This document shows, one piece after another, positions 32,301 through 54,235 of a stretch of 64,000 nucleotides of DNA (its first letter is position 1; every line of letters begins with the position of its first letter). Source of the stretch: Paroedura picta. Its lineage: Eukaryota > Chordata > Lepidosauria > Squamata > Gekkonidae. The DNA is taken from assembly GCF_049243985.1 (NCBI RefSeq), contig NC_135371.1:1947501-2011500 (forward strand), given 5' to 3'. The notes under the pieces are model-generated. The model ran no database searches. It worked only from the letters and a program-made list of their open reading frames with translations, and had not been told where the DNA came from. A program made the translations under genes and the position numbers.

Positions 32301-34694
32301 ATCTCTCTTGAGCCGATTTGCGCTTAATGGGGACACCAGAAACCTGTTGGGGTGAATTGCAAAAAATTCTATTTTGTAACCAACCTGAACTATCTCTGCA
32401 GCCCATTAGACGGACTGCGCTTCAACCATCTGTAAGGGAACAATGACAAACGACCCCCTACCGGAATCTCCCCGTCCTCTAGGGAGTCATGCTTTATTCT
32501 GGGAGGAGTCCCTGTCCGGCTTCTCCTGTCTGTTGAAGCCTTGTCTGTTATATCGGGAGTAACGTCCCCTACGAAGGGAATATCGACTATTCCCCCAGGA
32601 TCCTCTCCTGTTCTCCCGAAATCTTGGTAGGGTGTTCTGTGATCTGAAAGAAAAGCCTTGAAACTTTCTATCATTACCACGTCTAACAAACTTTGGCATC
32701 ATTTGCTTTTTATCTCGGGTTTCGATCAAAATTCTATTCAATGCATCCCCGAACAATTTATCTCCCTGAAAGGGGTAGGCAATAACAATGGAATTGGAAT
32801 GATTGTCTGCAGGCCAGGCCCTCAGCCAAAGACCACGCCTAGCAGCTGCCAAGGACGCAAGTCCCCTGGCTGCGAAAATAACTGCATCCAAAGTAGCATC
32901 TGCTAAATAACAAACTGCCTTTAACAGTCCTGATACACCTTCAGTAGACTTCTTGTCTGCTTCAGGAATTAATCTTACCAGCTTTCCAGTCCAGACTATC
33001 GAAGCCCTAGCCGTTATGGAAGCTGTGGACGAGGCTCTAATGGCCATAGCTACAGCCTCATGTGCCTTTTTGAGAGAAAAATCTGCCTTTTTATCCATCT
33101 GGTCTCTAAGGTGACCCTCACCATCCTGAGAAACCAGACCCTGTGACTGCAAGGCCGTGACTGGTGCATCGACCAGAAATGTCTGTAAAACTCTTCCACA
33201 TAGTCTGAGAGTTTGTACTTTTTTTTTTTAAATAAATGCCGGAAATTGCTTGTTAGCCATAGGTTTTTGCCATTCTGCCTTAATCTTTTCTTTTTCCCCC
33301 AAAAAAAACTCAGGCATAGGAAACACCTTTTGTACGACCTCCACAGGAGGAAAAAATTCTTCCTTACCTTTCACTCTAGGCTTCATATCTTTTTCTGGCG
33401 GTGCCTCAGCTGCCTCTGGCTGAATAAGGGCTAAAGCCACAATACATTTCTGTAATAAATCTTGAAAATCCTCCTGTTTAAAAAATCTCTGAGTTGACTC
33501 AGGGACCTGAATATCTTCCTCCATCGCCTGTGTCCCCTGTTCTTCATCCATCAAAAACTCACCTTCTGGATCGCTCACAGACGATCCTGAGGACATAGGT
33601 AAATTATAGCATATTTTTCTAGCCGCCTTGGTGGGAACGGACTGAGGAACCTGCTCATAGTGAACAGAATGCGATGGGGAATAATATTGAACAGGAGGAT
33701 GCAGCATCCTAGGCGGCAAAGGTAAAGAAGGCACCTTTAAAGCAGACCTCTGCTGATAAAACGAATTCATTTCGTTTCTTAACATACACTTCATAAAATT
33801 GAACATTTCTGAGGACATGCCAGCAGGCAGCCCTTCACTCACATTTGCAGGTCTGTCTCCAGAAGAAGTGCCAGGCTGTGGGTGTCCCAGAGAGCCAACA
33901 GAGGTTTGGGATTCACCTGGTATTAGAGAGCTCGTGCTGTCATTTTGGCATTCAGCCACTAGGGGGACTCCTTCCCCCAGGTGCAACTCAGAGCTCCGCA
34001 CATGGCTGCCCTGGAGGCCAAGGCTCCCTGCAGAGCTAATCATGATGCAGTCAGAATTGGAGCTTGTTTGTTTATGCAGAACGCCTCTGCTAGCCCAGTC
34101 ACACTTCTCTCCACGCAGCCTTTTGGCTGATTTGCAAGTAGCCTTCCTAGGCTTCTCGGGCTGCCACGGTCAGTAAGGTTCCCGATGGAACGCAATCTGC
34201 CGGGCCCGTAACTCCACCGGCAGCTCCATGCGTGCCTGGGAGATCAGACTCCGACAAATAGTCATCTCGAAAAACACTTGTTGCCATTCTGAACAGTAAG
34301 TACATTTCCTATCAATCTAACTTTAAACTCTAACCATGGCATCATTAACTATTAATTAACTTTGCTTATAACGAAATAATCTTAATAAACTATGTACTAC
34401 CCCCCCCCCATTTTTCCCCCCTGGAGAATGAACTGGCAGGGAAAGATACAGAGGAAAGAAGAAGTAGAAGGATTTTAGTATAGAAATTCCAACTAACAGT
34501 CTTAATCTAGCTTCTATAAAAAAAAGGTGAAGAGCTAATGCTCACACAACCGCACTCCCTGCAGGCAGGAGAAAAACTGAAGATGAGGGCGGTTCTACCA
34601 GGGAGACAGGAAGAGGAAGAAAATTTAAGGCCTGCCTCCCTAGCACCAGCGGTGAGAACCACCCATCAAGGATGGAGTCCTAGAACCAGGGGAG
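29330..34694 (-). mobile_element. DIRS-type tyrosine-recombinase retrotransposon (fossil), copy in unit III
   Basis: About 5.37 kb at the same position and orientation as the unit I copy and nearly identical to it by eye, so both descend from one insertion copied with the block. Inverted terminal repeats lie at both ends (29330-29475 and ~34575-34694) and the internal complementary region at about 29680-29795. Parts from right to left: gag-like region (~34045-32490), reverse transcriptase and RNase H (~32405-30850), tyrosine recombinase (~30750-29855). It reads more openly than the unit I copy, with about three or four breaks; some frame changes may be normal for DIRS, whose genes overlap. 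The insertion is older than the duplication that made these two units. Confidence 0.9.
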
Positions 34695-34748
34695 AATGGG
34701 AAGACCCTCGCCCAGGTTATGGCCACGTGACCCGTTAGCAATTAGGCA

Positions 34749-34906
34749 GCCTGACCTGGATTGCCGAAGGCAAGCTCAGTCTCGGAAGCTAAGCTGGGCT
34801 GACCCTGACTAATATTTGGATGGGAGACCTTCAAGGAACACCAGGGTCATGATGCAGAAGCACGCTGCGACAAATCGCCTCTGAACATCCCTTGCCTAGC
34901 TGCCAG
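34749..34906 (+). repeat. 5S-rRNA-derived SINE, unit III
   Basis: Same insertion as at 8186; here the 5S-like core 'ctcggaagctaagctggg' is slightly closer to true 5S. Confidence 0.8.
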
Positions 34907-34909
34907 AGA

Positions 34910-35366
34910 CTCCTAGGATCTCTCGGCCAAACTGCACACAATACCGAACCACAAATCAACACAGAGCAATTGGGCATCCAATTTCAGGGTCTGTGTCCTT
35001 CACCACATGTTCTTGCTCCACTCGCAATGCAGTGAGATTCCTATTGGAGCAGTGGGAGAAACTCTTGGGGAGGCTCTTACAGTTCAATGAAACGCGATCA
35101 GCTCTAGGCGTTCAAAGAGTTAATTGTTTATTAGGCAAGAATTTGACAGGTATACACAGATGCCAACTGATCCTAGAATATTTTGGGGGGGGAGGGTAAG
35201 CCAAGGGTCAGGTAAGCCAACTTGACCCTTCAAGATGAAAGGAGCGTCAAAACTGCACTTTCTCCTGCTACAAAGATTAAGAGTCAGGAGCTTAAAAACT
35301 GTCCTGTACTTTTGCTGAATGATACAAAAGTTACGAAACAATCTAAGAATACCCTGAATCAGCATG
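34910..35366. other. 3' flank of gene III
   Basis: Shortened equivalent of 8346-9112; about 400 bp are missing after 'ggagggtaagcc' (~35200). Keeps TTTATT (35127-35132), an AATAAA on the minus strand. Confidence 0.3.
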
Positions 35367-35503
35367 GCAATCGTCAAGCAAAGGTTGGATACACACTTTT
35401 CTTGGATGCTTTAGGATGCTCTGGGCTGATCCTGCGTTGAGCAGGGGGTTGGGCTAGATGGCCTGCATGGCCCCTTCCAACTCTAGGATTCTGTGATTCT
35501 GTG
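35367..35503 (+). repeat. CR1 LINE 3' end, unit III
   Basis: Same tail as at 11565 and 21379. Confidence 0.8.
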
Positions 35504-35657
35504 AACATAAATATCTATGATTCAAGTCACATATAGGTGACCCTTTTGTCTGGGAAAATGTCTCCGTGTGGCAGTATTCTAAAGCCCAGAAGTTTCTCCT
35601 TGTGCTTCCTTCTAGAAATGTCGAAATTGCAATATTTGGACTCTGGCATGCCTCCCT

Positions 35658-35862
35658 GGAGAAGAGCCTAATGCTGGGAGCGATTGAGGGCAAAAGAAGA
35701 AGGGGACGACAGAGAATGAGGTGGTTGGATGGAGTCACTGAAGCAGTAGGTGCAAAATTAAATGGACTCCGGGGAATGGTAGAGGACAGGAAGGCCTGGA
35801 GGATCATTGTCCATGGTGTCGCAAAGGGTCGGACACGACTTCGCACATAACAACAATAACAA
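35658..35862 (+). mobile_element. BovB LINE 3' fragment, unit III only
   Basis: 5'-truncated insertion with an 11-bp target duplication, catgcctccct (35647-35657 and 35863-35873); the other units read straight through. Its plus frame encodes the end of a BovB (RTE) polyprotein: RRRGRQRMRWLDG, then a VHGVAKGRTRL-type end. It ends in a short CAACAATAACAA tail. BovB is widespread in squamates, which supports the host inference. Private to this unit, so younger than the duplication. Confidence 0.9.
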
Positions 35863-36189
35863 CATGCCTCCCTCCGATGGCTCCCTCCAACCCCCCTGTA
35901 ATCTTACAGGCTTCCTGCAATAGCGGTCCTGCCCCGTGTGTTCCAATGAGGCAAAGAAGACCACTCTTTCACTGTCCTGCGCTGACCTGGGGAACTCTGG
36001 ATTCTCTTGCTCTTTCATCCTGTGCTCTTTTAAATGTTCTTCCATCTCCCAATGAAACATTCGTCCTACAAGCTCTCTTGGCTTTCTCCTCACACGGCTT
36101 CCAGTGTGAATTCTTTAATGGGATGCAAGCTTTCCACTAGGAGAAAAGCTTTCCACCCCAATACTCCAGGCATTGATACAGTTTCTGAC

Positions 36190-36340
36190 CTATGCCCATT
36201 TTAGACGGGAAGTAGGAATCCCCCTCTGGATGAAGCTTTCCCCATATACCAAGAATTTACATGTTTGTTTTTCTGTGAGAAATATTTTAGGGGAAGAAAG
36301 ATTTCTCTGCTGCATGGAACTTTCTCCACACTCCAAGCAT
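36190..36340 (-). pseudogene. Fossil zinc fingers downstream of gene III
   Basis: Same two decayed, out-of-frame fingers as after gene I. Confidence 0.7.
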
Positions 36341-41624
<5,284 letters not shown>

Positions 41625-41796
41625 GGCGGCTCCTGTCCCTTCACCACCCAGAGGAGGTGGCCCAGGAGGCGTCGGAGGGGTCTTCCCACGGTGGCCTGGA
41701 GGGTGAGAACGAAGGAGGGCCGGAAGCCCCGTTTTCTTTGACAGCCTCTTCAGCATCCCTCTCTTTCCAGATTTCGTTTGTTTATATTATTTATAG

Positions 41797-41932
41797 CAGG
41801 GGTAGTCAACCTGTGGTCCTCCAGATGTTCGTGGACTACAATTCCCATGGGGCCCTGCCCGCAAATGCAGACAGGGGCTCATGGGAATTGTAGTCCACAA
41901 ATATCTGGAGGACCGCAGTTTGACTACTCCTG
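41797..41932. mobile_element. Hairpin MITE (hAT-like) at the unit III/IV boundary
   Basis: Whole 136-bp palindrome as at 17410, with duplication atttatag / acttatag (41789-41796, 41933-41940). Lies in intron 1 of gene III. Confidence 0.85.
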
Positions 41933-42620
41933 ACTTATAGTCTCCCTTCACCATTTGCAATGACGAGAACATAAAAGCAGCCGTGCTGGATCCGGCCAGT
42001 GGCCCGAATCCGGTCCAACACGCTGTGTCACACAGTGGCCGAAACCCAGGAGCCCTCCCACTGTCCCCCCCCCAAGCCCCAAGAAAGCAGAGCATCTCTG
42101 CCCCAGACCTAAGAACACAAGGGAGGCCCTGTTGGATCAGGCCAATGGCCCATCCAGTGAAAAGACACTGTGTCACATGGTGGCCGAAAGCAGGTGCCCT
42201 CAGGAGGTCCACCCGTGGACCCAGAACTTCAGAAGTCCACCCCCCAGGCTCCCCCCCCCCAGGCCCCAAGAAGACAGAGTCTTCCATCTATACCTTTTGG
42301 CTCAGAGCTACTGACCAACCTTTGCTCTAAATGCTTGTCCAATCCCCCGCCGGAGGGTGGGGGGTTCAGCTCAGTTTAGCTGGAAACCCCTCCCCCTAAA
42401 AAATGCCTTCCCAAATTCCCCAACACTATTACTTGAGGTACCTTGCATTACTGCAAGGTAGGTGGGGCTGAGAGAGCCCTGGAAGAACTGCTCTTTGAGA
42501 ACAGCTCTAACTGGTCCAAAGTCACCCACCCGGCTGCAGGTGGAGGCGGAGCGGGGAACCCTTTTGATGCTGCAAAACGGCTTATGTTGTGAATTATGAC
42601 GTGAAGTTGCCTTAGTACTA

Positions 42621-42835
42621 GGGTTGCCAGCTCTGGGTTGGGAAATACCTGGAGATTTCGGGGGTGGAGCCGGGAGTGGGCAAGATCTGGAGGGGGGGAA
42701 GGACCTCGGTGGAATGTCACGCCATGCAGCCCCCCCTCCCAAACAGCCCTTCTCTCCGGGGGAATTGAGCTCAGCCGCCTGGAGAGAAGCTAGAATTTGG
42801 GGGATCCCCCGGTCTCCCCTGGAGGCTGGCATCCC
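42621..42835. mobile_element. TIR element, unit IV copy
   Basis: Same element as at 822, TA-flanked. Confidence 0.55.
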
Positions 42836-43040
42836 TATGGCGCACGAAACCGACTCCTCGGCCCGCAAGGCCAGTATTGCTGACTCCGGGCGGCAGCGGC
42901 TCGCCAGGGTCTGGGCCCAGCTCTTTCCCCACCACCTCGTGGCCGGCTCCTTCTCGCGGGAGATGCTGGGGATGGGACCCGGGGGGGGGGGGGCCTTGGC
43001 GTGCATGCCTGGCCAGCAGAGCCACAAGCCCCCTTGCTTG

Positions 43041-43145
43041 CTTGCTTGCATTGCATTATTGCATTGCATTTTCTGCATTGCATTGCATTATTGCATTGCA
43101 TTATTGCATTTTCTGCATTGCATTTTCTGCATTGCATTGCATAGC
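43041..43145. repeat. TGCAT-type microsatellite, unit IV
   Basis: As at 1234; repeat order is unlike units I and II. Confidence 0.85.
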
Positions 43146-43177
43146 AGGGCCTCCCCTCCCTTCCCCTCCCTACTCAC

Positions 43178-44040
43178 CGGCTCGGGCCAAGGCCGCCACT
43201 GGAAGATGGTCGGGGGGGGGGGGGGAGGCCGGCTCTGGCTGCCCCCCCACCCCCGCCCCCTCCTCCCAGGCGCCTCCGGGGCAGCAGCCGCGCCCCTTTA
43301 ACTCTTCAGGGGACGGCGCGCAGGGGAAGCCCCAGGAAGCTGCAGCCCCCTGGCGGTCCCTGGCCCCGAGGAAGCCCGCCTGGCCTCCTCCCTCCCGCCC
43401 CCCCCCCCGGTGGAAGGAGCTCCCAGAGGGGATCGGGGCCACGGGGCCTGCAAAAGGGAGCTCCTCCGCCAGGCCCCGGGTTGAGGCCGGCCAAAGCCCC
43501 CCGTTGCCAGATTTTCCAGCCTGCCTGGATCAGTCAGGGAATCCCTCCTGCAGTTGGGAGCCGCTTCTGCCATCCTGCCCCCCCCCCGCCAGAGCCGAGG
43601 AGCCCAGTGTGGGCTTTGGCCCTGGAGAGGCGAAGGGGGCGGGGGGCTGCAGGGGCCCAGGGCCCCCCCCACAGGACACGGCGCCCCTGAGCCCCTGAGC
43701 GGAGCCATTGGGGGGCTGTGACTCTCCGTCTGCTTCGGAGCTCCAGGCCAAGGGATGGCCCGGACCTTCAAGCCCCCGGGGAGCTCTGGGGCCAGCATCT
43801 CTCGGCCCAAAAAGGTCTCCGGCATCCAACCCCACTGGGACTCCTGTCGGCTGGCCACCACTCCCTGCCAGCCCCTCGGGCCACTCCCCAAGGCCCAGAG
43901 CTCCCCAGGGTCTTCCGTCCCGCCCCCCCCAGCCCCGGAGGTCCCCTTCTTGGCCTGGCTTCTGTAACGGGGCTGCGGCCAGGCGTTGGGCCCGTCTGCT
44001 GGCTGAGCCCAGCTGGACAGAAACTTGAGAAAGGTCTTCT
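43178..44040 (-). promoter_or_regulatory. Promoter and non-coding exon 1 of KRAB-ZNF gene III
   Basis: GC-rich block with donor CCG|GTGAGTA at 43178, 1.5 kb upstream of the acceptor of gene III's start-codon exon (41695). GC box and TTAAAG motif are kept. Confidence 0.6.
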
Positions 44041-44646
44041 CAGGCAGGGCAGCAATATTTGGAACGACCCCCCCCCCGCCCCCGAGCGAGATTCATCTGG
44101 CAACTGTCTCTTGTCCACTTCCCCAATGAGCGAAGGTTTCTGTCATGCCCCCAGTAGCTCTGATTGACACCCTTCCTTGCGTTGGGGGTGGGCTTTTCTA
44201 TAGATAATAACATATTTTACTGGAATTGTTTTACGTCTTTTGAAATGTTTTCACGTCCAAGTGTTTCTTCATGTTGGGTGCCTTGGGGACGCCCATTTGA
44301 ATGGAAAGGCGATACTAAAACGTTTTAAATAAATCAGTCTGTATACATAAAAGGCACCCTCTGCTTGTTTGTCTTGTGATAAGCTTGACTCCTCAGAAAC
44401 TCAAGTTAGAGGCCTCAGAATTGACCAGCATCTTCTGGAGGATTGTGGGGAATGTCGCAGGAGACACAAAGGGAACGACAACATCCAGGCCCTAAATGGC
44501 GTTTTTTTGAACCTGGAAAATATGGCTGGCGCCTCAAAATTGACCTCGGTAGTCCGGCTGACGATGGGAGCTGCTGAGCCCAAAACAAAGGGAATGGGAA
44601 GACCCTCGCCCAGGTTCTGGCCACGTGACCCGTTAGCAATTAGGCA

Positions 44647-44804
44647 GCCTGACCTGGATAGCCCAAGGCAAGCTCAGTCTCGGAAGCTGAGCTGGGCTGA
44701 CCCTGACTAATATTTGGATGGGAGACCTTCAAGGAACACCAGGGTCATGATGCAGAAGCACGCTGCGACAAATCGCCTCTGAACATCCCTTGCCTAGCTG
44801 CCAG
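44647..44804 (+). repeat. 5S-rRNA-derived SINE, unit IV
   Basis: Same insertion as at 8186; the empty DIRS site precedes it at ~44595. Confidence 0.8.
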
Positions 44805-45600
44805 AGACTCCTAGGATCTCTCGGCCAAACTGCACACAATACCGAGCCACAAATCAACACAGAGCAATTGGGCATCCAATTTCAGGGTCTGTGTCCTTCA
44901 CCACATGTTCTTGCTCCACTTGCAATGCAGTGAGATTCCTATTGGAGCAGTGGGAGAAACTCTTGGGAAGGCTCTTACAGTTCAATGAAACGCGACCAGC
45001 TCTAGGCGTTCAAAGACTTAATTCTTTATTAGGCAAGAATTTGACAGGGATACACAGATGCCAACTGATATTGGAATATTTTTTGGAGGGGGGAGGGTAA
45101 GCAATAAAGGCAGATCTGAACCTTTCACAAGCTTAGCTAACAAACATGGAAGTTGAAAGCTGGTCAGGTGTTCATTGGCCGAATGGAAAAATTGTAAGCC
45201 CCACAAGAGCACGGAGAGATCTCGCCCAAAAGGTTCCCTAACGGAAGCTGACAGCAGGAGCCTCACTTGGTGCTCTGCGTGACGCCTTTTGAAGAGAACG
45301 CAGCAGGGAGAGAGAGAAATATTTCTGTCTTTAACCCAAGATTGTCGTCAAGATCAAACAATTGGTCACCAAAGCGGTGGGCAAGAAAAGCAAACCGGTG
45401 TACCCCAAATATACATCTTGAGAGCACACACTGATTCCTCAAAGCAAAGGGGAAAAACTAAACTTGACCCTTTAAGATGAAAGGAGCGTCAAAACTGCAC
45501 TTTCTCCTGCTACAAAGATGAGGAGTCAGGAGCTCAAAAACTGTCCTGCACTTTTTCTGAACGATACAAAAGTTACAAAACAATATAAGAATACCCTGAA
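44805..45600. other. 3' flank of gene IV
   Basis: Equivalent of 8346-9128 without the retroposon. Contains TTTATT at 45025-45030 (AATAAAG on the minus strand), a possible poly(A) signal about 1.3 kb past the stop. Confidence 0.3.
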
Positions 45601-45608
45601 TCAGCATG

Positions 45609-45748
45609 GCAGTCGTCAAGCAAAGGTTGGATGCACACTTTTCTTGGATGCTTTAGGATGCTCTGGGCTGATCCTGCGTTGAGCAGGAGGGTTGGACTAG
45701 ATGGCCTGTGTGGCCCCTTCCAACTCTAGGATTCTGTGATTCTGTGAA
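45609..45748 (+). repeat. CR1 LINE 3' end, unit IV
   Basis: Same tail as at 11565. Confidence 0.8.
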
Positions 45749-46216
45749 CATAAATATCTATGATTCAAGTCACATATAGGTGACCCTTCTGTCTGGGAAA
45801 ATGTCTCTGTGTGGCAGTATTCTAAAGCCCAGAGGTTTCTCCTTGTGCTTCCTTCTAGAAAGGTCGAAATTGCAATATTCGGACTCTGGCATGCCCCCCT
45901 CCGAAGGCTCCCTCCAACCCCCCTGTAATCTTACAGGCTTCCTGCAATAGCGGTCCTGCCCCGTGTGTTCCAATGAGGCAAAGAAGACCACTTTTTCACT
46001 GTCCTGCGCTTACCTGGGGAACTCCGGATTCTCTTGCTCTTTCACCCTGTGCTCTTTTAAATGTTCTTCCATCTCCCAATGAAACATTCGTCCTACAAGC
46101 TCTCTTGGCTTTCTCCTCACATGGTTTCCAGTGGGAATTCTTTAATGGGATGCAAGCTTTCCACTAGGAGAAACGCTTTCCACCCCAATACTCCAGGCAT
46201 TGATACAGTTTCTGAC

Positions 46217-46367
46217 CTATGCCCATTTTAGACGGGAAGTAGGAATCCCCCTCTGGATGAAGCTTTCCCCATATACCAAGAATTTACATGTTTGTTTTTC
46301 TGTGAGAAATATTTTAGGGGAAGAAAGATTTCTCTGCTGAATGGAACTTTCCCCACACTCCAAGCAT
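46217..46367 (-). pseudogene. Fossil zinc fingers downstream of gene IV
   Basis: Same two decayed, out-of-frame fingers as after gene I. Confidence 0.7.
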
Positions 46368-51389
<5,022 letters not shown>

Positions 51390-51994
51390 GGCGGCTCCTG
51401 TCCCTTCACCACCCAGAGGAGGTGGCCCAGGAGGCGTCGGAGGGGTCTTCCCACGGTGGCCTGGAGGGTGAGAACGAAGGAGGGCCGGAAGCCCCGTTTT
51501 CTTTGACAGCCTCTTCAGCATCCCTCTCTTTCCAGATTTCGTTTGTTTATATCTTTTAGTCTCCCTTCACCATTTGCAATGACGAGAACATAAAAGCAGC
51601 CGTGCTGGATCCGGCCAGTGGCCCGAATCCGGTCCAACACGCTGTGTCACACAGTGGCCGAAACCCAGGAGCCCTCCCACTGTTGCCCCCCCCCCAAGCC
51701 CCAAGAAAGCAGAGCATCTGTGCCCCAGACGTAAGAACACAAGGGAGGCCCTGTTGGATCAGGCCAATGGCCCATCCAGTGAAAAGACACTGTGTCAGAT
51801 GGTGGCCGAAAGCAGGTGCCCTCAGGAGGTCCACCCGTGGACCCAGAACTTCAGAAGTCCACCCCCCAGGCTCCCCCCCCCAGACCCCAAGAAGACAAGA
51901 GTCTTCCATCTATACCTTTTGGCTCAGAGCTACTGACCAACCTTTGCTCTAAATGCTTGTCCAATCCCCGCCAGAGGGTGTCTATGACTTAAGC

Positions 51995-52062
51995 CAGGGG
52001 TAGTCAACCTGGGGTCCTCCAGATGTCCATGGACTACAATTCCCATGAGCCCCTGCCAGCTG
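51995..52062 (+). mobile_element. Short hAT-like MITE, unit V copy
   Basis: Same 68-bp element and duplication as at 434. Confidence 0.75.
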
Positions 52063-52382
52063 ACTTAAGCCACCATCGCTTCCTGCAGCAGTGATTTAAA
52101 CATGTTAATGACGAGGGGTGGGGGGTTCAGCTCAGTGTAGCTGGAAACCCCTCCCCCTAAAAAATGCCTTCCCAAATTCCCCAACACCATTACTTGAGGT
52201 ACCTTGCATTACTGCAAGGCAGGTGGGGCTGAGAGAGCTCTGGCAGAACTGCTCTTTTGAGAACAGCTCTAACTGGTCCAAAGTCACCCACCCGGCTGCA
52301 GGCGGAGGCGGAGCGGGGAACCCTTTTGATGCTGCAAAACGGCTTCTCTTGTGAATTATGGCGTGAAGTTGCCTTACTACTA

Positions 52383-52600
52383 GGGTTGCCAGCTCTGGGT
52401 TGGGAAATACCTGGAGATTTCGGAGGTGGAGCCGGGAGTGGGCAGGATCTGGAGGGGGGGGGGAAGGACCTCGGTGGAATGTCATGCCATGCAGTCCCCC
52501 CTCCCAAACAGCCCTTCTCTCCGGGGGAATTGAGCTCAGCCGCCTGGAGAGAAGCTAGAATTTGGGGGGTCCCCAGGTCCCCCCTGGAGGCTGGCATCCC
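52383..52600. mobile_element. TIR element, unit V copy
   Basis: Same element as at 822. Confidence 0.55.
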
Positions 52601-52799
52601 TATGGCGCACGAAACCGACTCCGCAGCCCGCACGGCCAGTATTGCTGACTCCGGAGGGCAGCGGCTCGCCAGGGTCTGGGCCCAGCTCTTTCCCCACCAC
52701 TTCGTGGCCGGCTCCTTCTCGCGGGAGATGCTGGGGATGGGACCCGGGGGGGGGGGCTTGGCGTGCATGCCTGGCCAGCAGAGCCACAAGCCCCCTTGC

Positions 52800-52930
52800 T
52801 TGCTTGCATTGCATTGCATTATTGCATTGCATTTTCTGCATTGCATTGCATTATTGCCTTGCATTATTGCATTTTCTGCATTGCATTGCATTATTGCCTT
52901 GCATTATTGCATTTTCTGCATTGCATTGCA
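52800..52930. repeat. TGCAT-type microsatellite, unit V
   Basis: Longest version, with a repeated 'ttattgccttgcattattg' segment found only here. Confidence 0.85.
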
Positions 52931-52951
52931 GGGCCTCCCCTCCCTACTCAC

Positions 52952-53115
52952 CGGCTCGGGCCAAAGCAGCAACTGGAAGATGCTCCCGGGTGGGGAAGGC
53001 CAGCTATGGCTGCCCCACAACTCCCGCCCCCCTCCTCCCAGGCGCCTCCGGGGCTGCAGACGCGCCCCTTTAACTCTTCAGGGGACGCCGGGCAGGGAAA
53101 GCCAAAGGAAGCCCC
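52952..53115 (-). promoter_or_regulatory. Shortened promoter block and non-coding exon 1 of gene IV
   Basis: Donor CCG|GTGAGTA at 52952 and the GC-rich stretch with TTTAACTC (53068-53080) are kept, but homology to the other blocks ends ~160 bp upstream and a LINE fragment follows. The exon may be intact while the distal promoter is different. Confidence 0.5.
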
Positions 53116-53309
53116 TCCCAGGAGACTGTCTTCTCTCCCAGTTTGCTTGGAGAAGCTCCAGGCAGCCAGATGTCCTTTTAATCCCCCCCATGCAAATTCC
53201 TTTTATTTAAATAGGTTTTTTAAATAATTTAAAACAAAACACACAGAAAAGGATTATATATCGCATAAAATATAAAGATTACTATACCTTGGAGATTTTA
53301 AAAGAAACA

Positions 53310-53715
53310 AAAATGCCAAAGATTCCTCCCTGACCCTATGCCCTCTTGAAGCTGCCTGTGCTTGTCTGAGGGGCCCCCTTGTCTCCTTAGGCTGCCTGCA
53401 GAGCTCTCCACTCTGCGGGTCTGAACCTGTTGGGTCTTCCCACTCCCCGGGGAGGTACAGCTGGCCTCATCCAGGGCCTGGGCCTTTTCAGGCCTGGCCC
53501 CAGCTTGGTGGAATGGGCTCCTGGAGTCGCTGAGGACTTCTCCCATGACCTGGGCCTCCACGGACAGGGCCACTCCCAAATTCCTAGGTGAGATCGAGAC
53601 TGTTAAGCTGCACCCCAGCCAAGGTGGGTAGGCGTGCTCCCTGATCTGCCGCCTTCCTGTCCAGCCACAGGACCTCCGTCTTGGAGGGGTTGCAAATTAA
53701 ATCAATAGCAGGGCA
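53310..53715 (-). repeat. L2/CR1-clade LINE reverse-transcriptase fragment
   Basis: The minus strand encodes NPSKTEVLWLDR, a motif typical of the C-terminal side of L2/CR1-type reverse transcriptase. Downstream comes sequence resembling the post-RT region of such elements. Contains stops; a decayed fragment. Confidence 0.65.
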
Positions 53716-54095
53716 TGACAGGCTAGGACAGGAGAAGACATCAGTAGAGAAATGGAGCATTTACTTCAGTGCAATGCTGAGGTATTCTCAACTTGGCCAT
53801 AAAAAGGAGGCAGTAGCCTTACATTCACACGTGAGTTAATGTTACGTGAAGTAAAAAGAGAAAAGTGGGTGTTTTCTTTAGCATGAGGTCATCTTACATT
53901 GTGAGTCACCTCAATGTGTGGGATGGCAGGAAGCAGTGGTGGCTATTTATTTATGTATATTCTTTGCTAGAAACGCTAATCAGGCCTTTGGTTCAACTGT
54001 AGTTCACAAAAACATTGGGGCAATAAAAAGGTCAAGGTTAGTAATTAATGGCAGACACTTGCCCAGTGGTGGGAAGAAATAATTAAAAGAGACTA
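53716..54095. other. Unrecognised single-copy flank
   Basis: AT-rich sequence with no coding, splice or repeat signal that I can identify. Confidence 0.4.
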
Positions 54096-54100
54096 GTTCA

Positions 54101-54232
54101 AGGGTAGTCAAACTGCGGCCCTCCAGATGTCCATGGACTACAATTCCCAGAAGCCCCTGCCAGCATTTGCTGGCAGGGGCTTCTGGGAATTGTAGTCCAT
54201 GGACATCTGGAGGGCCGCAGTTTGACTACCCC
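54101..54232. mobile_element. Near-perfect hairpin MITE (hAT-like)
   Basis: A 132-bp palindrome, arms about 60 bp, starting AAGGGTAGTCAAACTGCGGC and ending in its complement, with 'ccagcatttgctgg' at the centre. Same family as 17410 but closer to perfect. No clear target duplication seen. Confidence 0.8.
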
Positions 54233-54235
54233 TTG

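Larger units (their letters stand above)
51562..53115. repeat. Partial duplication unit V (right edge of the array)
   Basis: Homology to the block runs from its first base to about base 1510 and fades near 53115. No hairpin MITE precedes it: the join reads ttatatcttttagtctcc. Its LINE tails resemble unit I. It supplies the start of the promoter block for gene IV. Confidence 0.85.
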
